Source: RGIG5612 sp045546255 (GTDB taxonomy: Bacteria > Bacillota > Clostridia > Lachnospirales > Lachnospiraceae). Taken from it: a stretch of DNA of 22,039 bases. Under the pieces are notes generated by a model. It ran no database searches, had not been told where the DNA came from, and was given only the letters and a program-made list of their open reading frames with translations. Position 1 is the first letter of the stretch. Every line of letters begins with the position of its first letter. This document shows, in pieces, positions 1 through 8,218 of the stretch. The position numbers and the translations under genes were made by a program. The stretch lies in assembly GCA_045546255.1 (NCBI GenBank), contig JAZQCK010000055.1, forward strand, positions 1-22,039, read 5' to 3'.

Positions 1-3000
1 CGGCTCTGGTTACCTCATAGGAAATTGTGTCTTCTCCTACCAGGCCCTCTACCTGTGCGGTCAGCTCCGGATCTCCTTCTCCAAAGGTCTTTCCGTTATC
101 AACGGCGGTTACCGTTACGGCCTTCGGACTGATCGTAAGGATAATGTCTGCACTTACAGGATCAGTCGTCACTGCATACAATTCCGGATCAGAAGTTTCT
201 AAAGTAACTGTAGCAGTAGTTCTATATGTTCCGACATGTGTTCCTATTGCTTTAAAAGAATCTTTTCCGCTAGTAACTTCTCCGTTATCTCCTGTAGAAG
301 TATATGTAACCGTTACAGCGCTCGGAAGATCTGCTTCATTAACCTCTACCTTTTCCTCGTTTGCATTTGCAAAGAATTTAAGCGTATAAGAATTATTGTC
401 CTGAGAAATACCATTATATGTCTTCGATACTTCGGAACCTGTTAATTCAGCTGAGTACGTTGTCTTCCACTTAGCATAAAGAATATTCTTTCCGCTTTCA
501 TCCCACGCTAGTCCAGCTAGGTTATCAGCTCCATAAGTTGTATTAAGATCAATATCATCTCCTGTTCCATCAGCCTTTGTGTTCCAACCAATGAACTCAT
601 ATGCAGTTCTGCTGAAGGTATCACTGCCGAGAAGTTCAGGAATAGTAAATGCCTTGTTGACAAGAAGACTCTTCTCTACATGACTCTTGCCGTCTGCTGT
701 TCCTCCATTGCCATCGAAAAAAATTGTCGTAGCTCTGTTCTCGTCAGGTCTGAACTCTGCTTCAAAGACAACATATTTAATGGTGCCGCTTTCACCGCTA
801 TCATCTGAGATGGTTTCATTCTGGAAGTACTCAGATGTTACATCGACATTTGCACCATCCTTATATGTTTGAGTCTTTTCTCCATTGGAATCAAGAAGTG
901 TCCATCCTTCAAATTTATATCCGCTGTTGTAATCTGTAGGCGCAGGTGCCGTATGAAGGGAGATTTGATCATTATTAACAACATAAGCCGTGTTATCTAC
1001 AGGAACTACAGTCTGTATAGAGCCGTCTGCCCTATATGTATAGTATGCTTCACCAACTTTGTAGATAACATATGCGCTGTTTTCTTTAACGCTGAGACTC
1101 CATTTAGCCTTTAACTTAATGATGCCCTTAACGTTGTCATGTGCTCCATCATTGTCACCATAGGTGTTATTTGCCCAGTCATCTGTATCCTGATAATTCA
1201 TGTTTACACCAGGAACATTTTCATTTATCTGAGTCTCGAAATTCCATGGATTATTATCTCCGCCTTCTGCATACCAGCCAGTAAGTACATATCCCGGACG
1301 CTGTACTGCAGAACCAGTGATATTGGAACCACCTATCTTTTCATTATAATCAAGCCTGAAAGAAAGCGCCTGATTATTCGCAAAGCTATAAGAGCCTGCA
1401 GGGGCATTCGGATCCAATACGACACGTGTACGCTTGGTTTCCCATTTCGCATATAAAGTGAGATCCGTATCACCCATAGTGGCAGTTGAAAAATCAAACG
1501 GAACTAGTCCCGCTTCATCCTGGAACCATCCAGCAAAAGCATAGCCATCTGGTCCATTTGTTGGCGTATAGTCAGCATAATCCTCTAAACTTGAACCGAA
1601 AAGAACTCCCTCCTGTTTTTTAACCTGTGTTCCGTTAGAACGGTAGAAGATATTGTGGCCATTACGCCTATAGCGCAAATACAAATTACCTTCATGTTCT
1701 ATATTTGTTGACGTTGTTGCTGGAGTCCAGTCACCTTCAGTATTTCCTGTTCGATATCCATCAATAGTATATCCTTCAAAAGTTTCTGTAGGAGTCCATG
1801 TTCCGCCATTTATATCGGCGCGTGCCAATACATTGTCATCTGTATAGATCCAGTCTCCATTAGCTTCTTGCTTGTAAGCAATCAGTTCATAAGGACCATA
1901 ATAGTTTGCGGTTCTGAAAGTCACATCTGTCGTTTCACCTGTTGAATGAGAAGAAACTCCAGGATTAAACTCAGTAACTGTCATAGGGAATAAAAATCCT
2001 TCGTTCTCCCAGGTTTTCCCATCCCCTGCATTGGGCCACTCATTATATTCTGCGCCATATAAACCTGTGTGAGTATAAGCTGTCTGCCAATTCTCTACAT
2101 AATAAGTTGGGTTATAACCATTAACCTGATTACGAGTATATACCACATCATCGTCGCCTAGATAATAATATTGTCCCTCATACTCAATCATCCACCCATA
2201 ACCATTATAATAATTCACAGGATACCATTGATTATTTATCAAAATGTAATAAGTGGTTCTCCGGTTCATGCTTCCGGAAAACTGCTGATAATAGTATGTT
2301 CTATTTCCCTCTCTAAAACACTGATAATAGTTGTTATTCGAAAAATAGTAGTAAGTGGTATCAGAACTCCAATCTGGATTGGTTACCCTTGTATATCCAG
2401 TAAGAGTTTCGAAGGTGTATGTTATTGCCCTACGATCATAACGTACGTTCAGTGTGGTTGTTCCATCAGCAGAAACAACCTTGCTTGTATCAGAATTATT
2501 TTCGTTGTATGTGAAATAATAACCATATTCACTTCCAACAATTCCGCCCTTAGTAGTATCAGCAAGTTCTAATTCTACTGTATCTCCGGTTTTTGCTGTT
2601 TTTGCTTCACTACTTCCAACATATACATACGTTTTATCAGCATCATCTGCAGCTACAGCGTCTGTTTTTGATTGCTGCCAATAGACAACATAGTATGTTG
2701 TCTGATCACCTTCCCACTGTGCATAAAGGGTAGTATCTTCTGCCAGTGTATTTCCAAATTCATCAACAGTTGTGTCATCTGTCTTGCTCCACCAAGTGCC
2801 TTGTCCATCTGCTTGAGTATTCCAGCCTAAAAAGGTATAGCCGGCACGTGTTGGATCCTCTGGTTTAACAGTTACTGAATCTTCTCCAAAAACCATCTGT
2901 GGTGGAATATAGGTCACTCCACTTCCAGGTCCACCCGCATTAGAATCAAATACTAACCAATAACGGTCAGATTCCTTAAGATAAAAATCGAAATGACTGG

Positions 3001-4180
3001 TGACGGTAAACTCCTCATCTGCATGATAAATTTGGCCATCCTGACCCATCCAGCCCTCGAAATCTCCGTGACCTTCTGAAACTGGCGGATCATTCTTGAT
3101 TGTTATGGTCTTATCTTCCTGATCTACAGGAATGTTTTTTGTCTCGAGAACAATGGTACCTTCATCTCCATGCTCTAAATAGCGAACAACGTATACTTTC
3201 TTAACAACAGCATAGTAGTTGACTACCGTATCAGTTGAATAATCATCCCACCCTGCCTTAAACGCTGCATTCAGTGCATCGATATCCATACCGGATGTTG
3301 CTCCCTGTTCAGTCGCCCATCCATAGAAACTCTCGCCGTATTCAATATCAAAACCAGGACTGTAAAGATCCTGAATTGTTCCGCCGACCTTTCTGATATA
3401 CTCATCCGTAATGAAGTTTCCTTCTTCATCATAGAACTTCGCGGTAACAATCTTTTCTTCCTCGACGATAGCATAAATTGAGAAATGTTCAGCCTCTAAT
3501 GCTACCTTATCGCCGTCAATGCTAGCATCTGCTATTACTTCTGCCTTATTATTGTTATCAATATGGACAACTGATTTTGTCTCATCATTCGCCATTCCCG
3601 GAGTAGTCATCGTCATATGTACCGGCTTGAGCGGTTGTACCTCTACTCCGTTTGGTCCATAGAAAGTAATGTCAACAGCTTTTACTTCTGCGACTTCTCC
3701 TTCTACCGCATCATTTACAATATCATAGACCTCAACTGCGCTGACCGGAATTACGACCATCGTCGTACCGACCGGGAAGGTTCCGGGATCAGCGGTGACA
3801 CGCACCTCAACATCCGTCGTTGCACCACGGAAAGGAAGGACGTCTTCATTGAGCTGTGGCTCTGCTTCCGTCTCCTCTTCTGTGGTCTCTTCTTCGGTTG
3901 GCTCTTCGGTTGTTTCCGGAGTTGCTTCGGTCTGAACCTCCGGTGCTTCCGTTTCCGCCGGCACATCAACAGATTCCTGTGTTTCTTCTACCACAGGCTC
4001 TGCCGGTGTCTCCGTTTCGATCGGCACCTCCGGTTCCGTGCTTTCCTCCACATATTCCGTAACGACTTCTGAAGCGGTTTCATCAGCCATTACAGATGTG
4101 ATCGTTGGAAGGCTGAAGCTGCTCAGCACGACCAGGATCGACAACAAGATTGCTGAAAATCGTTTCAATAATTTTTTCAT
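1..4180 (-). CDS. Large secreted repeat-containing surface protein (InlB-type B-repeats, Tyr-rich module, MBG domain), 3' end outside the window
   Basis: The minus frame is open from ATG at 4180 to the window edge, giving 1393 visible codons and no stop. The start has AGAGGGG about 7 nt upstream. Residues 1-32 form a signal peptide (KKLLKR, hydrophobic core, cleavage after VMA). Residues 33-112 are Glu/Thr/Pro-rich, like a wall-spanning or mucin-like stalk. From about residue 280 there are repeated G-W units typical of InlB B-repeats (Flg_new/Listeria-Bacteroides repeat): GYTFLGW at 447, GYAFAGW at 879, GYVLTGW at 963, GYKFEGW at 1087 and AYEFIGW at 1193, several closed by LYAQW or LYAKW. Residues 608-696 are extremely Tyr-rich. 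From about 1353 the text (AVTVTAVDNGKTFGEGDPEL) is an MBG-type domain. Such proteins are usually wall-anchored adhesins; a sorting signal would lie beyond the edge. The exact ligand is unknown. Its own promoter and leader lie at 4181-4369. Confidence 0.9.
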   Translation of the reverse strand, partial: MKKLLKRFSAILLSILVVLSSFSLPTITSVMADETASEVVTEYVEESTEPEVPIETETPAEPVVEETQESVDVPAETEAPEVQTEATPETTEEPTEEETTEEETEAEPQLNEDVLPFRGATTDVEVRVTADPGTFPVGTTMVVIPVSAVEVYDIVNDAVEGEVAEVKAVDITFYGPNGVEVQPLKPVHMTMTTPGMANDETKSVVHIDNNNKAEVIADASIDGDKVALEAEHFSIYAIVEEEKIVTAKFYDEEGNFITDEYIRKVGGTIQDLYSPGFDIEYGESFYGWATEQGATSGMDIDALNAAFKAGWDDYSTDTVVNYYAVVKKVYVVRYLEHGDEGTIVLETKNIPVDQEDKTITIKNDPPVSEGHGDFEGWMGQDGQIYHADEEFTVTSHFDFYLKESDRYWLVFDSNAGGPGSGVTYIPPQMVFGEDSVTVKPEDPTRAGYTFLGWNTQADGQGTWWSKTDDTTVDEFGNTLAEDTTLYAQWEGDQTTYYVVYWQQSKTDAVAADDADKTYVYVGSSEAKTAKTGDTVELELADTTKGGIVGSEYGYYFTYNENNSDTSKVVSADGTTTLNVRYDRRAITYTFETLTGYTRVTNPDWSSDTTYYYFSNNNYYQCFREGNRTYYYQQFSGSMNRRTTYYILINNQWYPVNYYNGYGWMIEYEGQYYYLGDDDVVYTRNQVNGYNPTYYVENWQTAYTHTGLYGAEYNEWPNAGDGKTWENEGFLFPMTVTEFNPGVSSHSTGETTDVTFRTANYYGPYELIAYKQEANGDWIYTDDNVLARADINGGTWTPTETFEGYTIDGYRTGNTEGDWTPATTSTNIEHEGNLYLRYRRNGHNIFYRSNGTQVKKQEGVLFGSSLEDYADYTPTNGPDGYAFAGWFQDEAGLVPFDFSTATMGDTDLTLYAKWETKRTRVVLDPNAPAGSYSFANNQALSFRLDYNEKIGGSNITGSAVQRPGYVLTGWYAEGGDNNPWNFETQINENVPGVNMNYQDTDDWANNTYGDNDGAHDNVKGIIKLKAKWSLSVKENSAYVIYKVGEAYYTYRADGSIQTVVPVDNTAYVVNNDQISLHTAPAPTDYNSGYKFEGWTLLDSNGEKTQTYKDGANVDVTSEYFQNETISDDSGESGTIKYVVFEAEFRPDENRATTIFFDGNGGTADGKSHVEKSLLVNKAFTIPELLGSDTFSRTAYEFIGWNTKADGTGDDIDLNTTYGADNLAGLAWDESGKNILYAKWKTTYSAELTGSEVSKTYNGISQDNNSYTLKFFANANEEKVEVNEADLPSAVTVTYTSTGDNGEVTSGKDSFKAIGTHVGTYRTTATVTLETSDPELYAVTTDPVSADIILTISPKAVTVTAVDNGKTFGEGDPELTAQVEGLVGEDTISYEVTRA

Positions 4181-4280
4181 AAGATTCCCCTCTATATGAT
4201 TCCTACAAACACTTATCCTAGCTTAAAATATACCACCTATATAATATGTCCTAATCAGTCACAATATGCTTCACAAAAGG

Positions 4281-4305
4281 TGTAAAATACGGGTAAGTAT
4301 TTCAC
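4281..4305 (-). promoter_or_regulatory. Dyad in the leader of the surface-protein gene
   Basis: Read on the minus strand, GTGAAATAC is followed by a 6-nt loop and GTATTTTAC(A), a 9-bp stem with one G-U pair. It lies roughly 30-55 nt downstream of the predicted start of transcription and about 100 nt upstream of the start codon. It could be an RNA hairpin or a protein-binding operator. No known riboswitch or T-box feature is recognised here. Confidence 0.35.
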
Positions 4306-4340
4306 GTCTTCTGACAATAACAACTATTTATCCACAAATA

Positions 4341-4369
4341 AGTATAAAGTATATAAAAATACATGTAAA
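4341..4369 (-). promoter_or_regulatory. Promoter of the surface-protein gene
   Basis: On the minus strand TTTACA (4369-4364), a 17-bp spacer and TATACT (4346-4341) each match the sigma-A consensus at five of six bases. The predicted leader is about 150 nt. A perfect 10-bp palindrome, CAAAGCTTTG (4371-4380), abuts the -35 box and is a possible operator. A second AT-rich candidate closer to the gene (around 4230-4250) has no convincing -35. Confidence 0.5.
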
Positions 4370-4463
4370 CCAAAGCTTTGATGTGGATTGTATTTATTTT
4401 GAACCAAAAATGTGGCCAAAAAATGTTGACTTTTTACTGCTCTACCATGCGAAACAAAGCGTT

Positions 4464-4491
4464 AAAAAAAGTTCCCACTATTTGTGGGAAC
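4464..4491 (-). terminator. Second intrinsic terminator between rsfS and the surface-protein gene
   Basis: A perfect 8-bp stem, GTTCCCAC/GTGGGAAC (4471-4478 and 4484-4491), has a 5-nt loop. On the minus strand it is followed by seven T residues (4470-4464). It lies about 55 nt past the rsfS terminator, so the two act as a tandem insulator upstream of the surface-protein promoter. On the plus strand the hairpin is followed only by CTTTT, so weaker termination in that direction is possible. Between the two terminators sits a 17-bp dyad (AAGTAAT-ATG-ATTACTT, 4507-4523) of unknown role. Confidence 0.7.
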
Positions 4492-4544
4492 CTTTTAAAC
4501 CTTCAAAAGTAATATGATTACTTATGTTACTTCTCTATAAGATT

Positions 4545-4572
4545 AAAAAAGCCTGATATTTCAGGCTTTTTT
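4545..4572 (-). terminator. Intrinsic terminator of the rplU-rsfS operon
   Basis: A perfect 12-bp inverted repeat (AAAAAAGCCTGA / TCAGGCTTTTTT) with a 4-nt loop begins about 10 nt after the rsfS stop. On the minus strand the stem ends in a run of six T. Because the arms carry A/T tracts on both sides it could also stop plus-strand transcripts. Confidence 0.9.
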
Positions 4573-4581
4573 GGCGTTTTT

Positions 4582-4935
4582 CTATTCCTGCAGATCGACG
4601 ATCCCGACTTCCTGTCCGTCCATCCAGATCTTCTCGAGATCATAGAACAGGCGGTCTTCCTGGTTAAAGATGTGGATGATCACATCGCCATAGTCCATCA
4701 GGATCCAATTTGCGTTATGATATCCTTCGATGCTCTTCGGGATGATGCCCTCTTTTCCGAGCTTTTCTTCCACATTATCAGCGAGTGCCTTGACCTGGCG
4801 CTCGTTTGCGCCGCCGGTGATGATGAAATAGTCTGCGATTACGGAAATCTTGCTGATATCGATCACTTTGATATCCATCGCTTTCTTTTCATCTAACAAC
4901 ATGAATGCTTTTCTTGCTACTTCCTTTGAATTCAT
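4582..4935 (-). CDS. rsfS: Ribosomal silencing factor RsfS
   Basis: This 117-aa protein is a full-length member of the RsfS/Iojap/YbeB family. These proteins bind L14 on the 50S subunit and block subunit joining, lowering translation when nutrients run short. Family signatures are visible: VIADYFIITGGANERQVKAL in the first half, and NANWILMDYGDVIIHIFNQ followed by RLFYDLEKIW near the C-terminus. The ATG follows AGGAGG by about 5 nt. It is the last gene of the operon, 12 bp after yqeK and directly before a strong terminator. Many related genomes have an LCP/LytR-type gene between yqeK and rsfS; there is none here. Identification is firm. Confidence 0.96.
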   Translation of the reverse strand: MNSKEVARKAFMLLDEKKAMDIKVIDISKISVIADYFIITGGANERQVKALADNVEEKLGKEGIIPKSIEGYHNANWILMDYGDVIIHIFNQEDRLFYDLEKIWMDGQEVGIVDLQE

Positions 4936-4947
4936 TCGTCCTCCTAC

Positions 4948-5571
4948 TTAAATCTCATCCAGCTTTGCTTCATCCGCTGCGTGCTTCTCTTCCACAACCT
5001 TCTTATAAAACTCATGCGTTGCCCTTGTCGCCGGATCGATCGTTTTGCCTTTGCTTTCTAAGTATTTCAGCGTATTTCCTGAGATCACATAAACGGCCTC
5101 GTCAATATCCTTAAATGCGAGCTCCTGAATCTGATCCAGATGCATAATGATATCGTCCCTGTTCGGCTCAATATAATCCGACACATAAATGATCTTCTGC
5201 AGCATCGTCATGTCCGGTGCGCCGGTCGTGTGCGTGCGGATCGCATCCTGGATTTCCCGATCCAAAACGCCGAACTTATCGGCCACGATCTCTGCGCCCA
5301 GCTTTGCATGCAGCAGGGCCGGGTTTTCATAGTCGATCTGATCTAAGAAAATGCCGTACTCATGGCACATTGCATATTTATCTTCATCCGGAATACACTT
5401 TGCACAGTCATGCAAGAGCCCTGCGATCTCCGCCCTGTCCGGGCTATCAAAATGGTAATTCATCGCAAGTGCCGCTGCTGTGAACGCCACACTGATCGAA
5501 TGCCAGTAGCGATCATAGTCCAGATCGTCCTGCAGCGCTTCCTGTATAAACGTAAAGTATTCCATCTTCAT
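4948..5571 (-). CDS. yqeK: YqeK-type HD-domain hydrolase (probable symmetrical Ap4A hydrolase)
   Basis: This 207-aa protein has an HD-superfamily metal-dependent phosphohydrolase fold. His24 (RYWHS), the LLHDCAK motif (His54, Asp55) and a later His-containing helix (LLHAKLGAEI), followed by RTHTTG, fit the YqeK family. Characterised YqeK enzymes cleave diadenosine tetraphosphate symmetrically. YqeK sits beside nadD in most Firmicutes and may clear dinucleotide by-products. The start at 5571 has AGAGGGA about 11 nt upstream; a second ATG two codons later has a worse spacing. The gap to nadD is 67 bp with no promoter or hairpin that I can see. The C-terminus after about residue 185 is a charged tail. 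Confidence 0.93.
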   Translation of the reverse strand: MKMEYFTFIQEALQDDLDYDRYWHSISVAFTAAALAMNYHFDSPDRAEIAGLLHDCAKCIPDEDKYAMCHEYGIFLDQIDYENPALLHAKLGAEIVADKFGVLDREIQDAIRTHTTGAPDMTMLQKIIYVSDYIEPNRDDIIMHLDQIQELAFKDIDEAVYVISGNTLKYLESKGKTIDPATRATHEFYKKVVEEKHAADEAKLDEI

Positions 5572-5638
5572 GACTGTTTTTGTCCCTCTCTGTAAAGTTT
5601 ATTCTTCTCTGCTAAGGTCATCCGTCGGATTACAAAGC

Positions 5639-6235
5639 TTAACGGTAAAGCCCATGCTCTTTGATATACTCGATCACGCTGTCCGGAAGGAAGTATTTGA
5701 CGGACATGCCATGCTTTACTTTATCCCGGATATCTGTGGATGAGATATCGATGTTCGGCATATATAGGTTCACGATCTTCGCACCGAATTTCGCTCTTAA
5801 ATAATCCATCTGCTCATCCAGCTCGGAGTTTGGAATATTGCGGCGGCTCGAAAGGATCGTCGCCATCTGGAAGATCTCCTGCGGCTTATACCACTTTTCC
5901 ATCTGGAAGAGCGTGTCGCTTCCAACGATCAGGAACAGATCATCATATGGGCTCTGCGCTTTCAGGATCGTTAACGTGTCTACCGTATAGGAATCGCCCG
6001 GCCGTTTGAGTTCCATATCCGAAAACTCGAAATGCGGATTGCCAGCAATGGCAAGGCGCGTCATCGCTTCCCTGTCCGGATCAGAAGATACACCGCGCTC
6101 CGCCTTAAAATAAGGATCGCCTGCCGGCATGATCAAAACCTTGTCCAGATTGAACCTATCATATGCAGTTTCTGCGAGGATCAGATGTCCGTAGTGAATC
6201 GGATCAAATGTCCCGCCCAGGATTCCTATTCTCAT
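5639..6235 (-). CDS. nadD: Nicotinate-mononucleotide adenylyltransferase NadD
   Basis: This 198-aa enzyme adenylates nicotinate mononucleotide with ATP to give deamido-NAD, the next-to-last step of NAD synthesis. The nucleotidyltransferase signature GGTFDPIHYGH is at residues 8-18 and the C-terminal ISSTDIRDKV loop binds ATP phosphates. Length is normal for the bacterial family. Its ATG overlaps the yhbY stop by 4 bp (ATGA at 6235-6232), and there is no strong ribosome binding site of its own, so it is probably translated by coupling to yhbY. Confidence 0.97.
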   Translation of the reverse strand: MRIGILGGTFDPIHYGHLILAETAYDRFNLDKVLIMPAGDPYFKAERGVSSDPDREAMTRLAIAGNPHFEFSDMELKRPGDSYTVDTLTILKAQSPYDDLFLIVGSDTLFQMEKWYKPQEIFQMATILSSRRNIPNSELDEQMDYLRAKFGAKIVNLYMPNIDISSTDIRDKVKHGMSVKYFLPDSVIEYIKEHGLYR

Positions 6236-6519
6236 AAGATATTATATTTGCTATCTTTCTTTTTGCGTCTGTAAAGCGTGATCTTGCGTCCCATGACCTG
6301 AACGACCTGGCTGTGCGAACGCTCTGCCGCCATCTCTGCCAGCTCGCGCGGATCATCGAAGCAGTTCTTTAAAACGCCCACTTTGATAAGCTCTCTTGCA
6401 GCAAGCGCCTCATCGATCGCGCTTACGACTTCCGCCGTCAATGTTTCTTTTCCTATATGGACGATCGGCTCTAAAGAATGTGCCTCCGCCCTTAAAAATG
6501 CTCTTTCTTTGCTTGTCAT
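6232..6519 (-). CDS. yhbY: YhbY/CRM-domain RNA-binding protein
   Basis: This 95-aa protein is one complete CRS1-YhbY (CRM) domain. It opens with the usual LRAEAHSLEPIVHIGKETLT segment, followed by VVSAIDEALAARELIKVGVL and a basic C-terminus, GRKITLYRRKKKD. CRM proteins bind rRNA and are linked to 50S or pre-50S assembly, fitting the neighbouring obgE. It begins 3 bp after the obgE stop and overlaps nadD by 4 bp, so the three are likely translated together. Identification is firm; the precise rRNA target is not known from sequence. Confidence 0.94.
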   Translation of the reverse strand: MTSKERAFLRAEAHSLEPIVHIGKETLTAEVVSAIDEALAARELIKVGVLKNCFDDPRELAEMAAERSHSQVVQVMGRKITLYRRKKKDSKYNIL

Positions 6520-6522
6520 TGA

Positions 6523-7809
6523 TTAGTCCTCATAATAATCAAACTCATGTCCGTAAATGCGGACGGTATCGCCTTCCTGAATGCCGAGCGCCTTGATCTC
6601 ATCTAAGATGCCCTGCTCGCGCATGAAATTCTGGAAGAAGAGGAAGCCTTTTTCGGACTCCAGGTTCGTATAGCCCAGCATGCGCTCGATGCGCGGGCCT
6701 TCGACGCTGTAAGTCGTCTCATCGACTTTCTCCACCGTGAACGGCTCGATCTCTTTGCTATAGTAATCCGTCACGTCAAACTCGCTCTCAAAGACGGAAT
6801 CCGCATCGCCTGCAGCTTTTACCATATCTAATAAATAGTACAGCAGTTCCTTCGTGCCTTCGCCGGTTGCCGCAGAAATCGAGAACACTTTGATCTGCGG
6901 GTCGATGGCTTCGAGATCCTTGATCACACGGGCTTTTTCTTCCTCATCAAAGATCAGATCCATCTTATTTGCTGCGATGACCTGGCGCTTCTTCGACAGA
7001 ATATCATTATACTTCGAAAGCTCGTTATTGATCGTCTTGATATCTTCAATCGGATCACGGCCTTCCGTTCCGGCCGCATCGACCAGATGTAATAAAACTT
7101 TACATCTTTCAATATGCTTTAAGAACTCATGTCCAAGGCCGGCGCCTTCCGACGCGCCTTCGATCAGTCCCGGAATATCTGCAATCACAAAGCCATCATC
7201 CTCCAAATCCACAACGCCCAGGTTCGGATCTAAGGTCGTGAAATGATAATTGGCGATCTTCGGTCTCGCATTTGTTACGCGGGAAAGGAAGGTGGATTTT
7301 CCGACATTCGGGAATCCGACCAGGCCGACATCTGCGATGCTCTTCAGCTCTAAGATGATCTCCAGCTCTTTTGCTTCTCCGCCCGGCTGCGCATACTTCG
7401 GAGCCTGCATCGTCGGCGTTGCATAATGCTGGTTGCCCTTGCCGCCTCTTCCGCCGGTTAAAATCACGAATGGCTCTTCCGAATCCGACATATCGTGAAT
7501 GACTTTGCCTGTCTGAAATTCACGGATCAGCGTTCCCTGAGGCACCTTTAAGACAAGGTTCTCACCGTTGGCACCGTGCTTATTGTTCTTTCCGCCTTCT
7601 TCGCCCGGCTGCGCCGCAAATTTGCGTTTATGGCGATAATCGACGAGCGTATTCATATTTCGGTCCGCAACAAAAATAACGTTGCCGCCTCTTCCGCCGT
7701 CACCGCCATTCGGGCCTCCGTCCGGGACATACTTTTCACGACGGAAACTCACGTGCCCGTCGCCGCCTTTTCCGGATTTAATTGTGATCTTCGCGTAATC
7801 TACTAACAT
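6523..7809 (-). CDS. obgE: GTPase Obg (50S assembly GTPase)
   Basis: With the start at 7809 the product is 428 aa. Domain order is a Gly-rich Obg fold (VDYAKITIKSGKGGDGHVSF, then GGPNGGDGGRGGN), a G domain with GFPNVGKST, DIPGLIEGA, NKMDL and SAATGEGT, and a C-terminal OCT domain ending GHEFDYYED. Obg binds the 50S subunit late in assembly and links GTP and ppGpp levels to growth. The frame could extend seven codons to a GTG at 7830, but the family begins M-(F/L)-VDYAKI and GAGAG precedes the ATG at 7809, so I chose that. The gene follows rpmA after an intrinsic terminator, so it is either expressed by readthrough or from a weak promoter in the gap. Confidence 0.97.
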   Translation of the reverse strand: MLVDYAKITIKSGKGGDGHVSFRREKYVPDGGPNGGDGGRGGNVIFVADRNMNTLVDYRHKRKFAAQPGEEGGKNNKHGANGENLVLKVPQGTLIREFQTGKVIHDMSDSEEPFVILTGGRGGKGNQHYATPTMQAPKYAQPGGEAKELEIILELKSIADVGLVGFPNVGKSTFLSRVTNARPKIANYHFTTLDPNLGVVDLEDDGFVIADIPGLIEGASEGAGLGHEFLKHIERCKVLLHLVDAAGTEGRDPIEDIKTINNELSKYNDILSKKRQVIAANKMDLIFDEEEKARVIKDLEAIDPQIKVFSISAATGEGTKELLYYLLDMVKAAGDADSVFESEFDVTDYYSKEIEPFTVEKVDETTYSVEGPRIERMLGYTNLESEKGFLFFQNFMREQGILDEIKALGIQEGDTVRIYGHEFDYYED

Positions 7810-7824
7810 ACTATTCTCTCGGGT

Positions 7825-7876
7825 CAGCACGCTGTCGCGTGCTGTTCGGTATAAAAGCGTGTTTAAGATAAAACAA
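7825..7876 (-). promoter_or_regulatory. Possible weak promoter and 5' hairpin of obgE
   Basis: On the minus strand TTGTTT (7876-7871), 17 bp and TATACC (7853-7848) make a weak sigma-A-like promoter inside the rpmA terminator tail. Its predicted transcript would start almost exactly at a perfect 8-bp hairpin, CAGCACGC-TGTC-GCGTGCTG (7825-7844 in plus coordinates), which ends 15 nt before the obgE ATG. The hairpin is certain as sequence; the promoter is weak and the role is inferred. Confidence 0.35.
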
Positions 7877-7902
7877 GCTCCAAACCATAAGATTTGGAGC
7901 TT
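7864..7902 (-). terminator. Intrinsic terminator after rpmA (likely partial)
   Basis: A 10-bp perfect stem (AAGCTCCAAA at 7875-7884, TTTGGAGCTT at 7893-7902) with an 8-nt loop lies just after rpmA. On the minus strand it is followed by GTTTTATCTTA, a broken T tract. It probably reduces transcription from the abundant rplU-rpmA message into obgE and the genes after it. Confidence 0.7.
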
Positions 7903-7914
7903 TGCATTTGACGA

Positions 7915-8175
7915 TTATTCTTCAACCGGAATAATGGAAACCTGTTTTCTGCCTCTTCCCAGTCTGTGGAAGCTAACCTTTCCATCTGCAAGTGCGAATA
8001 AGGTATCGTCTTTACCACGTCCTACATTCTCGCCCGGATGAATCTTTGTTCCACGCTGTCTGTATAAAATGTTTCCGGCTTTTACAAACTGTCCGTCAGC
8101 TCTCTTTGCGCCTAATCGTTTTGACTCGGAATCTCTTCCGTTTCGTGTTGATCCAACACCCTTCTTATGTGCCAT
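7915..8175 (-). CDS. rpmA: 50S ribosomal protein L27
   Basis: This 86-aa L27 has the family core intact: AHKKGVGSTRNGRDSESKRLG, then GNILYRQRGTKIHPGENVGRGKDDTLFA. The flexible N-terminus of mature L27 reaches the peptidyl transferase centre. The start is secure because AAGGAG lies 9 nt upstream and an in-frame TAA directly precedes the ATG. This form begins directly MAHKKG, with no hydrophobic N-terminal extension of the kind that the Prp protease removes in many Firmicutes. The 43-bp gap to rplU leaves no room for the prp gene that often lies there. Confidence 0.97.
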   Translation of the reverse strand: MAHKKGVGSTRNGRDSESKRLGAKRADGQFVKAGNILYRQRGTKIHPGENVGRGKDDTLFALADGKVSFHRLGRGRKQVSIIPVEE

Positions 8176-8218
8176 TTATTTCAACTCCTTTACAAATCGA
8201 ATTCCAATGTGCTTCTAA

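Noticed and set aside
3751..4072. Several basic or Cys/Phe-rich frames over the left gene
   Set aside because: They arise from the repetitive Glu/Thr/Pro codons of the surface-protein stalk read in other frames.
1..4180. Surface gene as a pseudogene or several small genes
   Set aside because: Translation of the minus frame from 4180 is continuous to the edge with no stop or frameshift, and domain motifs stay in one frame throughout.
4266..4517. 83-codon plus-strand frame in the spacer between rsfS and the surface-protein gene
   Set aside because: No ribosome binding site, lies antisense over the predicted promoter and a terminator, and has no recognisable protein features.
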